From assembly GCA_046565505.1 (NCBI GenBank), contig JBKHYJ010000082.1, forward strand, positions 3,795 through 67,794: a DNA stretch of 64,000 nt, given 5' to 3'. The stretch comes from JBKHYJ01 sp046565505. GTDB lineage: Bacteria; Acidobacteriota; Blastocatellia; UBA7656. Shown piece after piece: positions 42,815 to 50,772 of this stretch (the stretch's first letter is position 1; each line of letters opens with the position of its first letter). Under the pieces are notes generated by a model, which saw nothing but the letters and a program-made list of their open reading frames with translations, was not told where the DNA came from and did not search any database. Made by a program: the position numbers and the translations under genes.

Positions 42815-44005
42815 ATGCAAAGCGCAAAGCAAGTCCTCAAACGAGCGGCAAGGATTCCTGCTGAATCCCTGCTGGAGGTCTACCTTGCGACCTGGCCGCG
42901 CCATAGCTTCGACCCCGAAAAGGTCCACCGCATCCTCGTCTTCGCTTACCACGGGCTGGGAAATTTCATCATGTACACTCCGGCGCTGAGGCTGCTGCGC
43001 GAGCGTTACCCCGGCGCGCGGATTGATTTGCAAGTGGGCAACAATACGGGCTGCGAAGAGGTGCTGGCGGGCGCGGGGCTGTTCGACAACATATACAACT
43101 TGCGCTACTCGGCGGGGGTGCGCGCGTGGATCAAGCGCGCGAAGGAGATTCGCGAGACGGGCTACGACCTCACGGTCAACGAATTTCATAGTCACTCCTG
43201 GGCGCTCGCGCTCCTGGTCGCCGCCAGCCGCGCGCCGTTCCGCCTGGGGCATGTCACGAGCCCCGGCTGGTCGCATCGGTTCAGCCGCTACAGCTTCATT
43301 TTTAACATCCCTGTCGCGATGCGCGAAGACGAGCACGAGACGGAGCGCTACCTGGACCTCGTCGCCGCCATAGGCGCGCGCAAGATCGACCTGTCTGAGG
43401 CGCGCACGTTCATTCATCTCGCGGAAGGCGACGAGGAATTCGCCCGCCGCTTTTTAAGCGACGGCGGGCCTGCGCGCGCCGGCGTGGTCGTAGGAGTACA
43501 GCCCGGCACATCGCCCGCGATGCGATGGAAGCAGTGGCCCATCGAGCGTTACCGCGTGGTGATAGAGCGGCTGCTGTCAGAACGCAAGGACTCGCGCGTG
43601 GTGCTGTTCGGCTCTCCGTCCGAGAGGGGGATGATAGACGAGATCGCGCGGGGCATGGAGCCGCGCGTGTTGGTCGCCGCAGGCAGGACGACCGTAAAGC
43701 AGGCCGCCGCCCTGATAAAGCGGTGCGACATGCTCGTCTGTAACGACAGCGGGCTGATGCACGCGGCGGTCGCGGTCGGGACTCCTGTGGTGGCGATTTA
43801 CGGCCCGACCGACATAAGGCGTACCGCGCCGCTCGGGCCGCTGCACCGCGTCGTAAGGCGTGACCTCCCGTGCAGCCCATGCTTCAGGCTGGAGGGCGAC
43901 GACCAGGTGCACCTTTGCCCGCACCACAATTGCCTGGCCAAGATCACGCCGGAGGAGGTCTACGAATCCATCAGCGCGGTTTGCGGCACGGGGGCGCCGG
44001 GCTGA
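42815..44005 (+). CDS. Glycosyltransferase family 9 (heptosyltransferase-like)
   Basis: A 396-residue soluble enzyme with GT-B architecture. FAYHGLGNFIMYTPALRLLRE opens the first Rossmann domain, and the typical second-domain pieces are GVQPGTSPAMRWKQWPIERY and DMLVCNDSGLMHAAVAVGTP followed by VAIYGPTD. These are the hallmarks of GT9 (WaaC/WaaF-type) heptosyltransferases, which extend lipopolysaccharide core with nucleotide-activated heptose or related sugars. The C-terminus has a CSPCF Cys pair (CSPCFRLEGDDQVHLCPHHNC), seen in many GT9 members. The start follows directly on the previous stop codon, indicating coupled translation. Confidence 0.9.
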   Translation: MQSAKQVLKRAARIPAESLLEVYLATWPRHSFDPEKVHRILVFAYHGLGNFIMYTPALRLLRERYPGARIDLQVGNNTGCEEVLAGAGLFDNIYNLRYSAGVRAWIKRAKEIRETGYDLTVNEFHSHSWALALLVAASRAPFRLGHVTSPGWSHRFSRYSFIFNIPVAMREDEHETERYLDLVAAIGARKIDLSEARTFIHLAEGDEEFARRFLSDGGPARAGVVVGVQPGTSPAMRWKQWPIERYRVVIERLLSERKDSRVVLFGSPSERGMIDEIARGMEPRVLVAAGRTTVKQAAALIKRCDMLVCNDSGLMHAAVAVGTPVVAIYGPTDIRRTAPLGPLHRVVRRDLPCSPCFRLEGDDQVHLCPHHNCLAKITPEEVYESISAVCGTGAPG

Positions 44006-44047
44006 ACGCCGGAACCGTTTGTGAACAGAGTTGAAGCCCGTGCAAGC

Positions 44048-44077
44048 TTGCCCGCTCAATGAAGCTGCCTGTAGAAT
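44048..44077 (+). promoter_or_regulatory. Candidate promoter of the deacetylase-like gene
   Basis: TTGCCC (44048-44053) and TAGAAT (44072-44077) are 18 bases apart, about 120 bases upstream of the lipoprotein start. The match to sigma70 boxes is moderate and unsupported by other evidence. Confidence 0.35.
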
Positions 44078-44199
44078 GGCGGACTTTTGATGCGGGCGGG
44101 GATCCATGAGCGCGATGGGCGCGAACACCAGAATGCGGAGGAGAGTCGTTGACGCTGGGACACGCCGGCCTGCCGCCGGCCCGGCCTTCGGCGGAGTAA

Positions 44200-45204
44200 A
44201 TGAATTACTTACCAATAACAATCATTTTCATACTGGCCTTATCATTCGCGGGCTGCTCGTCGGCCAGGAAGGTCACGGCGGCAAACCCGGCCATGTCGAA
44301 ATGCAAAGAGGAGCTTAACACCATCCCCGAAGTCGCCGCGTCGCTCCGCAACCACGGGAAACAGTCCGACGAAGTAAACAGCCGGCCGCTGGAAGGGATG
44401 AAGATCGCGCTGACGATCAATCGCATGGTCAGAAACAGAGTTGACCCGGACGCCAACGCGGATGACGCCTGCTTCACGGAAAACACCAGGGAGAACTTCG
44501 AGAAGCTCGTCAAGGCACTCAAAGAGAATAATATGCCCCCGACCGTGGACTTCATCGTCGGGCAAACGCTCGACCTCGACCTGCAGGAAGAGTGGATGCG
44601 CAGCGGCAACCTGATCGGCAACATGACGTTCAACCGCTGGAAGCCGAAGAAGGGCACCGCGCAGGATTTCATAGACAACATAGCGCGCAACGAGCAGGCG
44701 CTCGCCCCTCTGTGGGAAAAGTTCCCGCAGAAGGGGAAGTACTTTCGCTACCCCGGCCTGAGGCTGGACGCCGACGAGCAGAAGGTCGGCCAGATCAGGT
44801 CATACCTGAAGCAGAAAGGGTTCTCGGAAGTGCCCGCCACGATCGACCCGAAGGATGGGCTGTTCAGCCAGACCTACTGCGCGGCGCTGGCGCGCGGCGA
44901 CCAGGACTGCGCCAATTTCGTAAAGGCGACTTTCAAATCGCTGCTGCTCGATAAATCCGTGAAGGCCCGCGCCGCGGCTGAAAACGTGGCGGGCAGGGAG
45001 ATCAAGCATGTGCTGATGCTGAGGGCCAACCAGATGACGTGCGACATGCTGAGCGAGATACTGTCCTGGTACAAGGCCCTCGGCGCGCAGTTCGTGACGC
45101 TCGACGAGGCGCTCGACGACCCATTCTACGCCGGCGACGCGGCGATGGCCTCGGCCAATTCGATAATCGAGCAGACGACGCGCGGGCAGATCGCCGGGGA
45201 ATAG
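44200..45204 (+). CDS. Lipoprotein resembling a catalytically dead polysaccharide deacetylase
   Basis: A 334-residue protein with a lipobox (LALSFAGCSS) after a short hydrophobic stretch, so it should be a membrane-anchored lipoprotein. Several positions follow the NodB/polysaccharide deacetylase fold: FRYPGLRLDADEQK keeps the RxPxG-type loop and HVLMLRANQMTCDML with QFVTLDEALDDP matches the C-terminal region. The catalytic residues are replaced, however: KIALTINRMV stands where TFDDGP is expected, GNMTFNRW replaces the GNHTxxH metal motif, and LMLRAN replaces LLLHAN. It probably binds a glycan or regulates another enzyme rather than deacetylating. Neighbours are glycosyltransferase genes. 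Confidence 0.75.
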   Translation: MNYLPITIIFILALSFAGCSSARKVTAANPAMSKCKEELNTIPEVAASLRNHGKQSDEVNSRPLEGMKIALTINRMVRNRVDPDANADDACFTENTRENFEKLVKALKENNMPPTVDFIVGQTLDLDLQEEWMRSGNLIGNMTFNRWKPKKGTAQDFIDNIARNEQALAPLWEKFPQKGKYFRYPGLRLDADEQKVGQIRSYLKQKGFSEVPATIDPKDGLFSQTYCAALARGDQDCANFVKATFKSLLLDKSVKARAAAENVAGREIKHVLMLRANQMTCDMLSEILSWYKALGAQFVTLDEALDDPFYAGDAAMASANSIIEQTTRGQIAGE

Positions 45205-45310
45205 AAACGGCCGGGGCGGGCGAGATGAAACAGCGGGGAGGGCGCGAGGCGATCACGCGCGGCCCGCCTTTCCCCGCCCGGCACTTAACACTCGTCTTCA
45301 GGGTTCAGCC

Positions 45311-46090
45311 ATGAGTAACAAGCCCGGTATCAGCGTCTTCTTCCCCGCCTACAACGACGCGGGGACCATAGCGAGCCTGGTCGTGCTGGCCGACAGGACT
45401 CTGAGGAAGCTCTCGGATGACTACGAGATCATCGTAGTGAACGACGGCAGCGCGGACCACACCGCGCAGGTGCTGTCGGAGCTGGAGGCCGTTTACCCGA
45501 GGCTCCGCGTGGTACACCACCCGACGAACCTCGGCTATGGCAGCGCGCTGCGGACGGGATTTGAGACGGCGACCAAAGATTTGATTTTCTACACCGACGG
45601 CGACGCGCAGTACGACGTCCGCGAGCTTGAGCGGCTGGTGCCGTTGATGGCCGACGGCGTGGACGTGGTGAACGGGTATAAGATAAGCAGGTCAGACCCG
45701 CTTCACCGCACGGTCATCGGCAAGATTTATTGCCGGGTCATAAAGCTCGCCTTCATGATTAAGATAAGAGACGTTGATTGCGACTTCCGGCTGGTTCGCA
45801 GGGCGAGCTACAAGCGCGTGCGGCTCTATTCGACGAGCGGGACCATATGTGTCGAGATGGTCAAGAGCTTTCAGGACGCCGGGCTGCGGTTCGCCGAATG
45901 CCCCGTGCACCACTATCACAGGGCCTATGGCAAGTCCCAATTCTTCAACTTCAAGAGGCTGTTCAAGACGTTCAGGGACCTGGCCCGCCTGTGGTGGCGG
46001 CTCGTAGTAAAGCGGCAGGCGCAGCTCGCCCCTGTAGAAGAGAATTCTCGCGGGCCGGTCCGCGCCTCTGACGACAAGCAGAAGAAATGA
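45311..46090 (+). CDS. Glycosyltransferase family 2 (DPM1/GtrB-like)
   Basis: A 259-residue GT-A enzyme. SVFFPAYNDAGTIASLV and YEIIVVNDGSADHTAQVL (the DxD-containing N-terminal half) and FYTDGDAQYDVRELERLVPL (second Asp motif) match polyprenyl-phosphate mannosyl/glucosyltransferases. The C-terminal part (FRLVRRASYKRVRLYS) is basic, as in membrane-associated members. There is no transmembrane helix, unlike GtrB. It would make the polyprenyl-phosphate sugar donor for the neighbouring GT39-like enzymes. The start has a weak Shine-Dalgarno (AGGG, 8 bases away). The next gene is 65 bases downstream. Confidence 0.88.
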   Translation: MSNKPGISVFFPAYNDAGTIASLVVLADRTLRKLSDDYEIIVVNDGSADHTAQVLSELEAVYPRLRVVHHPTNLGYGSALRTGFETATKDLIFYTDGDAQYDVRELERLVPLMADGVDVVNGYKISRSDPLHRTVIGKIYCRVIKLAFMIKIRDVDCDFRLVRRASYKRVRLYSTSGTICVEMVKSFQDAGLRFAECPVHHYHRAYGKSQFFNFKRLFKTFRDLARLWWRLVVKRQAQLAPVEENSRGPVRASDDKQKK

Positions 46091-46155
46091 TCGGCGGCGC
46101 GTGAGGCGCGGCGCATCCAACCGGCGGGGGCGCGGTTCATCGCGCCTGGCCTGTC

Positions 46156-46905
46156 ATGCCTATGTACACGGACGAATACCGCGCGATGTTCGACCTCGAA
46201 GACCGCCTGTGGTGGTACGTCGGGATGCGCGCGGTGACGGCTTCGGTGCTGGGTAGAGAGGTTGGCCGGCGAGGCGCTCCGCGGCTGTTGGACGTGGGGT
46301 GCGGGACGGGATTCTCACTCACCTGGCTCCGCGAGAGGCTCGGTTCTCAAGAGGCTTTCGGCGTCGACGTTTCGCCGCATGCGGCCGCGCTCTGGCGCAT
46401 GCGCGACCTGGACACGGTGGCCGTGGCGAGCGCCACCGATCTCCCGTTCGCCGCCGCCGAGTTCGACCTCGTGACCTGTTTCGACGTGATCTACCAACTC
46501 GACCCGGAACAGTCGCGCGCGGCCGTCGGCGAGATGGCCAGAGTGCTGAGGCCCGGGGGGCTGCTGTTCCTCCGCGAGCCCGCCTATGAATGGATGCGCG
46601 GGGCGCATGACGTTGCGGTAGGCACGCGCCACCGCTACACGCGTAAGGAGCTGCGGCGGCTCCTGGTGTCGGAAGGCTTCGCGCCAAGGCGCATGACGTA
46701 CGCGAACACTCTGCTGTTCTGGGCGGCCGTGCCCCACAGGCTGCTGTCCAGGGTCAGGGGCGAGGGCCAGTCCGACGTAAGGCCCGCCCCGCGTCTGATT
46801 AATTCTCTGTTCACGTCCGCGCTCAAGCTGGAAGCGAAGCTCGTGAGTCGCGTCACGTTCCCGTTCGGGCTGTCGGTGGTGGCGCTGGCCGAAAAGAAGA
46901 GATGA
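46156..46905 (+). CDS. Class I SAM-dependent methyltransferase
   Basis: This 249-residue protein has the motif I LLDVGCGTGFSLTWLR, the acidic end of strand 2 (AFGVDVSPHAAAL), a DLVTCFDVIYQLD motif IV area and the motif VLRPGGLLFLREP. These are the Rossmann-fold methyltransferase hallmarks. Its place among glycosyltransferase genes suggests O-methylation of a sugar or lipid head group. The last codons overlap the next gene by four bases (ATGA). It has no close resemblance to the other two methyltransferases in this window, which lie 10 kb away. Confidence 0.88.
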   Translation: MPMYTDEYRAMFDLEDRLWWYVGMRAVTASVLGREVGRRGAPRLLDVGCGTGFSLTWLRERLGSQEAFGVDVSPHAAALWRMRDLDTVAVASATDLPFAAAEFDLVTCFDVIYQLDPEQSRAAVGEMARVLRPGGLLFLREPAYEWMRGAHDVAVGTRHRYTRKELRRLLVSEGFAPRRMTYANTLLFWAAVPHRLLSRVRGEGQSDVRPAPRLINSLFTSALKLEAKLVSRVTFPFGLSVVALAEKKR

Positions 46906-48959
46906 GCTTGCTCAAGAAAAATTTCGACTTCGCGTTACTGGCCCTGGTCGCCGGCGGGTTCCTCCTCGTGGCGACGCAGCGCCTGGGCGACGCCCCATTG
47001 CCCCACACGGACGAGTCCTACATGCTGCAAACGTCCTACGAGATGATCTACCGCGGAAAACTGGCCCTCCCATTCCGCCGGTACTTGGGCGGCAACATCG
47101 AAAACAACTGGCACTCATTCACGCCGCTGCATTACGTGATTCAAAGCGGGTTCATGGAGCTGTTCGGCTGGGGCCTGCTGCAAGGCCGCGCCTTCAACCT
47201 GATCACGGCCATGCTGACGCTCGTCATGGCCTACCTGATAGGGCGCAAACTCTTCAACTGGGTCGTGGGACTCGTGACCGCCCTGATGCTGGTCAGCGAC
47301 GTGACCTTCTTAGAGCGCAGCCGCTACCTGCGCAACGATTACAGCGCGGCGGCGTTCGCGCTGCTGGCCTTTTACCTTTATGAAGAGGCGGAGCGGCGAG
47401 AGAGTTGGCGGCTGTTTCTCGGGTCGGGGCTGGCGGCGGGGGCGGCGCTGATGTCGCACTCGGTGGCGGCCTACATGCTTATAGCGGTCCCTCTGCTGAT
47501 GCTGTTCAGGCGCGGGTTGCGAGTCGTGAAGGCTAAACCGCTCTATCAATTTGCGCTGGGCGCTTTCATCGTTTCGGCGTATGAAATCTTCTCCTGCGTC
47601 TTTGACTACCGCAACGTCATACTGCAAAACCGCGGGGACAAGGTTCACTTCAAGGCGATGTGGGCCGCGGGGTTGTTGCATAACCTTCGCCACGAGCCGC
47701 GCCGTTACTATGAATGGTTCGTGGGTGACACCATGTACGCGGAAGTCCCGCGCACTCTTCTACACGCGTTCCAACTGCTCGCCGCCATCGCGTTCCTCTA
47801 TTTAATAATTCGCTTCATCCTTTATTTGAAGCGCGGGGGCGCCATGACTGAGGCGCGCGTGAGGGTCCTGGCGGTCACGGTAATCGCGATCCTGTTTTTC
47901 AGCGCGGTCGCCGGGCGAAAGGCCATCTATTACATGGCACACCTCGCGCCGTGGTATGCGCTGCTGGTCGGTATACTGATCGACGACGCGCTCAGCCTGC
48001 TCAAGCGCCTGCGCACCGCGCGCGTAAGGAATTGGCGCGCGCCGAAGTTTGTTTACGGGGCCGCTGTCGGGCTGGCGGTGGCCTTAGCGATCGGCTTCGC
48101 CCATCAAGTCTTCAAACAGAACAAGCGTTATCTGAGGGCGGTGCGCGACCCGGACCTCGCGTCGTTCGAGCAGTTCAAGGCCGCGATACGCAGCCTCGTG
48201 CCCGAAGGCGTGTGCCCCGTGGTCGTGCGCGAGCCCGTCATATGGCTCGCCTTCCCCGAGCAAGATCAATGCTTCGCGAACATACAGGACCGAATGAGAA
48301 AGGCCGTTGACATAGATGGGCGCGAGTATGCGTTGATCGTCAGCTCTTTACACTCCCGCTCATGGCTGCCGAGGATAGCGAGCGGCCACCACCACCTGCT
48401 CGGCGAATTGCTGAACACTCCTTATGGCAGCTACCAGGTTTATTACACGGGGGTTGACCCGCGGTGGCTCGGCCGCGCCCCTATCCGCTATCAGTTTTTT
48501 GGGAAGCGGCGGGGCTACGTGAGCGAAGAGCAGATCGCACGCGCGAGAGAGGTCTGGGCGGCGGGACCTGCCGAGCTGAAGCAATGCTCGGGGGCCGCGG
48601 GTCCCACGACTGAACCTGACGGGCTTATAATTGATGCCTCGCGGCAGAACGCGGGCGATGGCGGATTCATCAAGCTTTGTGAAATAGTGCTTGAGCCAGA
48701 AACCATATACCAGATGAGCGTGGACGTGAGGGCCGAGACGAATCCCTGGGCGCTGGTCGCGCTGGAGGGCAATACTAAAGCCTGGCTCGGACACAGAGAC
48801 CCGGTCGATTCCGATAAGCCTGGCCTCGCGGAAGGGTTGTTTAAGACGGGGAAGATCGACAGGGTTGTAGTCGGGCTGCTGCCTACAGGTAAGGAGCCCG
48901 CGGAGCCGGCGCGAATATCCAGGGTCTATATCCGCGAGGTCGGCCCTGTGAACCCGTGA
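46902..48959 (+). CDS. GT39-like membrane glycosyltransferase with C-terminal domain
   Basis: A 685-residue protein with an N-terminal helix, an acidic first loop (PHTDESYMLQTSYEMIYRG) of the GT-C type, and about ten more transmembrane helices to residue 410. The hydrophilic tail of about 260 residues after RYLRAVRDPDLASFEQFK has beta-type sequence and could be a glycan-binding module. It overlaps the methyltransferase gene (ATGA). Like the other GT39-like gene it probably uses a polyprenyl-phosphate sugar made by the GT2. The acceptor is unknown. It is the last gene of the glycan region on this strand. Confidence 0.8.
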   Translation: MSLLKKNFDFALLALVAGGFLLVATQRLGDAPLPHTDESYMLQTSYEMIYRGKLALPFRRYLGGNIENNWHSFTPLHYVIQSGFMELFGWGLLQGRAFNLITAMLTLVMAYLIGRKLFNWVVGLVTALMLVSDVTFLERSRYLRNDYSAAAFALLAFYLYEEAERRESWRLFLGSGLAAGAALMSHSVAAYMLIAVPLLMLFRRGLRVVKAKPLYQFALGAFIVSAYEIFSCVFDYRNVILQNRGDKVHFKAMWAAGLLHNLRHEPRRYYEWFVGDTMYAEVPRTLLHAFQLLAAIAFLYLIIRFILYLKRGGAMTEARVRVLAVTVIAILFFSAVAGRKAIYYMAHLAPWYALLVGILIDDALSLLKRLRTARVRNWRAPKFVYGAAVGLAVALAIGFAHQVFKQNKRYLRAVRDPDLASFEQFKAAIRSLVPEGVCPVVVREPVIWLAFPEQDQCFANIQDRMRKAVDIDGREYALIVSSLHSRSWLPRIASGHHHLLGELLNTPYGSYQVYYTGVDPRWLGRAPIRYQFFGKRRGYVSEEQIARAREVWAAGPAELKQCSGAAGPTTEPDGLIIDASRQNAGDGGFIKLCEIVLEPETIYQMSVDVRAETNPWALVALEGNTKAWLGHRDPVDSDKPGLAEGLFKTGKIDRVVVGLLPTGKEPAEPARISRVYIREVGPVNP

Positions 48960-48988
48960 GGCGTCCGCCTACAAGATCATAGAATCGT

Positions 48989-49016
48989 TTGTAGCTCTAC
49001 AGAGGTGCGCTATAAT
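48989..49016 (+). promoter_or_regulatory. Promoter of the PEGA/TPR gene (decides its start)
   Basis: A perfect -10 box TATAAT (49011-49016) with TTGTAG (48989-48994) 16 bases upstream lies directly before the PEGA/TPR gene. The -10 box overlaps a possible start codon at 49015, so that ATG cannot be in the message. The start at 49036 is therefore favoured. Confidence 0.6.
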
Positions 49017-49035
49017 GTCGAGCCGGGGTAGTGGT

Positions 49036-50421
49036 ATGATTCACGATAGGTCATCAATAGTCACAGCGCTCGCTCGCTCAACGACTATCTTCTTGTTGCT
49101 CACAACCGCGCTCGTCGCCGCGACCGCAGCGCAGGACCCTTCGGGGCGGCCCACGGAGTCGCCGGCCAGGGGGGGGAAGAAGCCGCCCCCCAGGCGGTCG
49201 CCGGCGAGGGTCGACCCGGGCCCGATCACCGTGACGCTCACGATTCTATCCGACCCGCCCGAGAGTGCAGTGTTCATCAATGGCGACCCGCGCGGCACGA
49301 CCAGCGCGGAAGGGAGAATCCAAATCGACAAGCTTCCGCTCGGGCGCTACACCGTCGAAGTGCGAAAGGATGGCTTCAACCCCCTGGCGCGCGGGTTTCA
49401 GGCCGGGGCCGAGTCGCCCACGCTCGTTTTTAAACTGGAGCCGAACCTCGACGAGTTCGTAAAAGAGTTTGATTCGCTGGTCGCTTCGGGCAAGCTCACG
49501 GGGCCGGGGACCCCGAACGCCTACGATATTGTGAACACTCTTTTGACCAAGTACCCTACGCGGCCCGAGGGCGCTCGGCTGCGGGCCGTGCTCTCGTCGA
49601 AGCTTGGTGAAACGATTGCTCCCCTCATCAACAGCACAGTCGTAAACTGGCGGGCGGTCTCTCGCGAAGACATTGCGCTGGCACTCGGCAGGGCGAGGAC
49701 CGCCGCGGCGCTCAAAGATGATGACAGGCGCTTACAAGCGCAGGCCGCTTACCTGGCCGGCGCGTTGGCGCTGCGCGACTGGCAAAGCTCGGGCGACGCG
49801 GCGAGCGAAGCAAACCCGACTCAAGGCCAGAACCGCTTGCGCACGGAAACTGAAAAGGAAGGCGCTGCGGCCTCGCCCGCAGGCGCGGGCCTCGCCGCCG
49901 CGCGCGCGGAGTTCGAGAAGGCGTTACAGTTCGACGAAACATTCGCCCCCGCGCGATACCAGTTGGGGGTTGTGCTACAGGCCTCGGGTGACCCGGCGGG
50001 GGCGGAGGCGGCGCTGGTGAAGACAACGCAGATAGAGCCCCGTTGGGTATTCGCGTACACGGCGCTCGGTTCTGCCTACCACTCGCAGGGTAAGTATAAA
50101 GAGGCCATCGAAGCATACCGCAAGGCAATCGAGATAGACCCGAATCAGTCGGCAGCCTACGCCGGCCTCGGGCTGGCGCGCGCGGCGAAGGGCGAGAAGG
50201 AGGGGGTCAAAGACATCGAGCGCGCGGCACAGCTAGACCCTAAAAGCGCGTTACCAAATTTGAACCTCGCCATCGTTTATTCGCAATCGAAGAGCAAGAA
50301 GGACCTGGCCCGCGCCGAGGAAGAGGTTAAGAAGGCGATTGCGAAAAACATGAACAACCTTGAATTCCCCAACCGCACCGCCGAACGATTGTTGGCCGAC
50401 CTTCAGAAACGGAAGAAGTAA
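49036..50421 (+). CDS. PEGA and TPR domain secreted protein
   Basis: A 461-residue exported protein. The N-terminal hydrophobic region (residues about 13-28, TTIFLLLTTALVAATAA) is a signal peptide. A Pro/Arg-rich linker leads to a PEGA domain (ILSDPPESAVFINGDPRG then LPLGRYTVEVRKDGFNP, about 70-125). From residue 140 on, helical TPR repeats follow; YTALGSAYHSQGKYKEAIEA and RKAIEIDPNQSAAYAGLGLA (about 335-390) are clear. PEGA domains are surface-associated beta modules. The frame is open from 49015, but that ATG lies inside the -10 box; ATG 49036 is preferred. Its role is unknown; a cell-surface binding or assembly function is inferred. Confidence 0.85.
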   Translation: MIHDRSSIVTALARSTTIFLLLTTALVAATAAQDPSGRPTESPARGGKKPPPRRSPARVDPGPITVTLTILSDPPESAVFINGDPRGTTSAEGRIQIDKLPLGRYTVEVRKDGFNPLARGFQAGAESPTLVFKLEPNLDEFVKEFDSLVASGKLTGPGTPNAYDIVNTLLTKYPTRPEGARLRAVLSSKLGETIAPLINSTVVNWRAVSREDIALALGRARTAAALKDDDRRLQAQAAYLAGALALRDWQSSGDAASEANPTQGQNRLRTETEKEGAAASPAGAGLAAARAEFEKALQFDETFAPARYQLGVVLQASGDPAGAEAALVKTTQIEPRWVFAYTALGSAYHSQGKYKEAIEAYRKAIEIDPNQSAAYAGLGLARAAKGEKEGVKDIERAAQLDPKSALPNLNLAIVYSQSKSKKDLARAEEEVKKAIAKNMNNLEFPNRTAERLLADLQKRKK

Positions 50422-50772
50422 GGCCGGCCCTGTGTAAAGACTGCCGCACGGAAGAAGGGGGCGAAATCTAAGATCGTAGGCTCGACCGGCCTCGCCTAAA
50501 AAGCCAGGGATATGTTTTGTCACGTTAGGGCACTTATCCAAATTTTGGGCAGCTACCCTTCACCCGCAAAAATCAGCTTTAATACAGAATTCACTGCCGG
50601 CTAGCCTTGCACCCTTGTGGCATCTTCAGAGCTGGAACAAGGCACAAGCATCCGAAGGCAAGGATTATTGTAGGATTACTTTATCCGCCGAAAACGAATA
50701 ACCTGAGCCTCTTTGACCAGTTTCAGGTAGACCGATTTCGCGCAATACTCGACACCGGGCATGCCCGGTTCG
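50422..50772. other. Intergenic region between convergent genes
   Basis: About 350 bases between convergent genes. A plus-strand frame of 84 codons (50607-50861) overlaps the neighbouring gene and has no hallmark. No hairpin with T-tract and no RNA gene was seen. The middle of the region is less GC-rich than the flanking genes. Confidence 0.5.
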
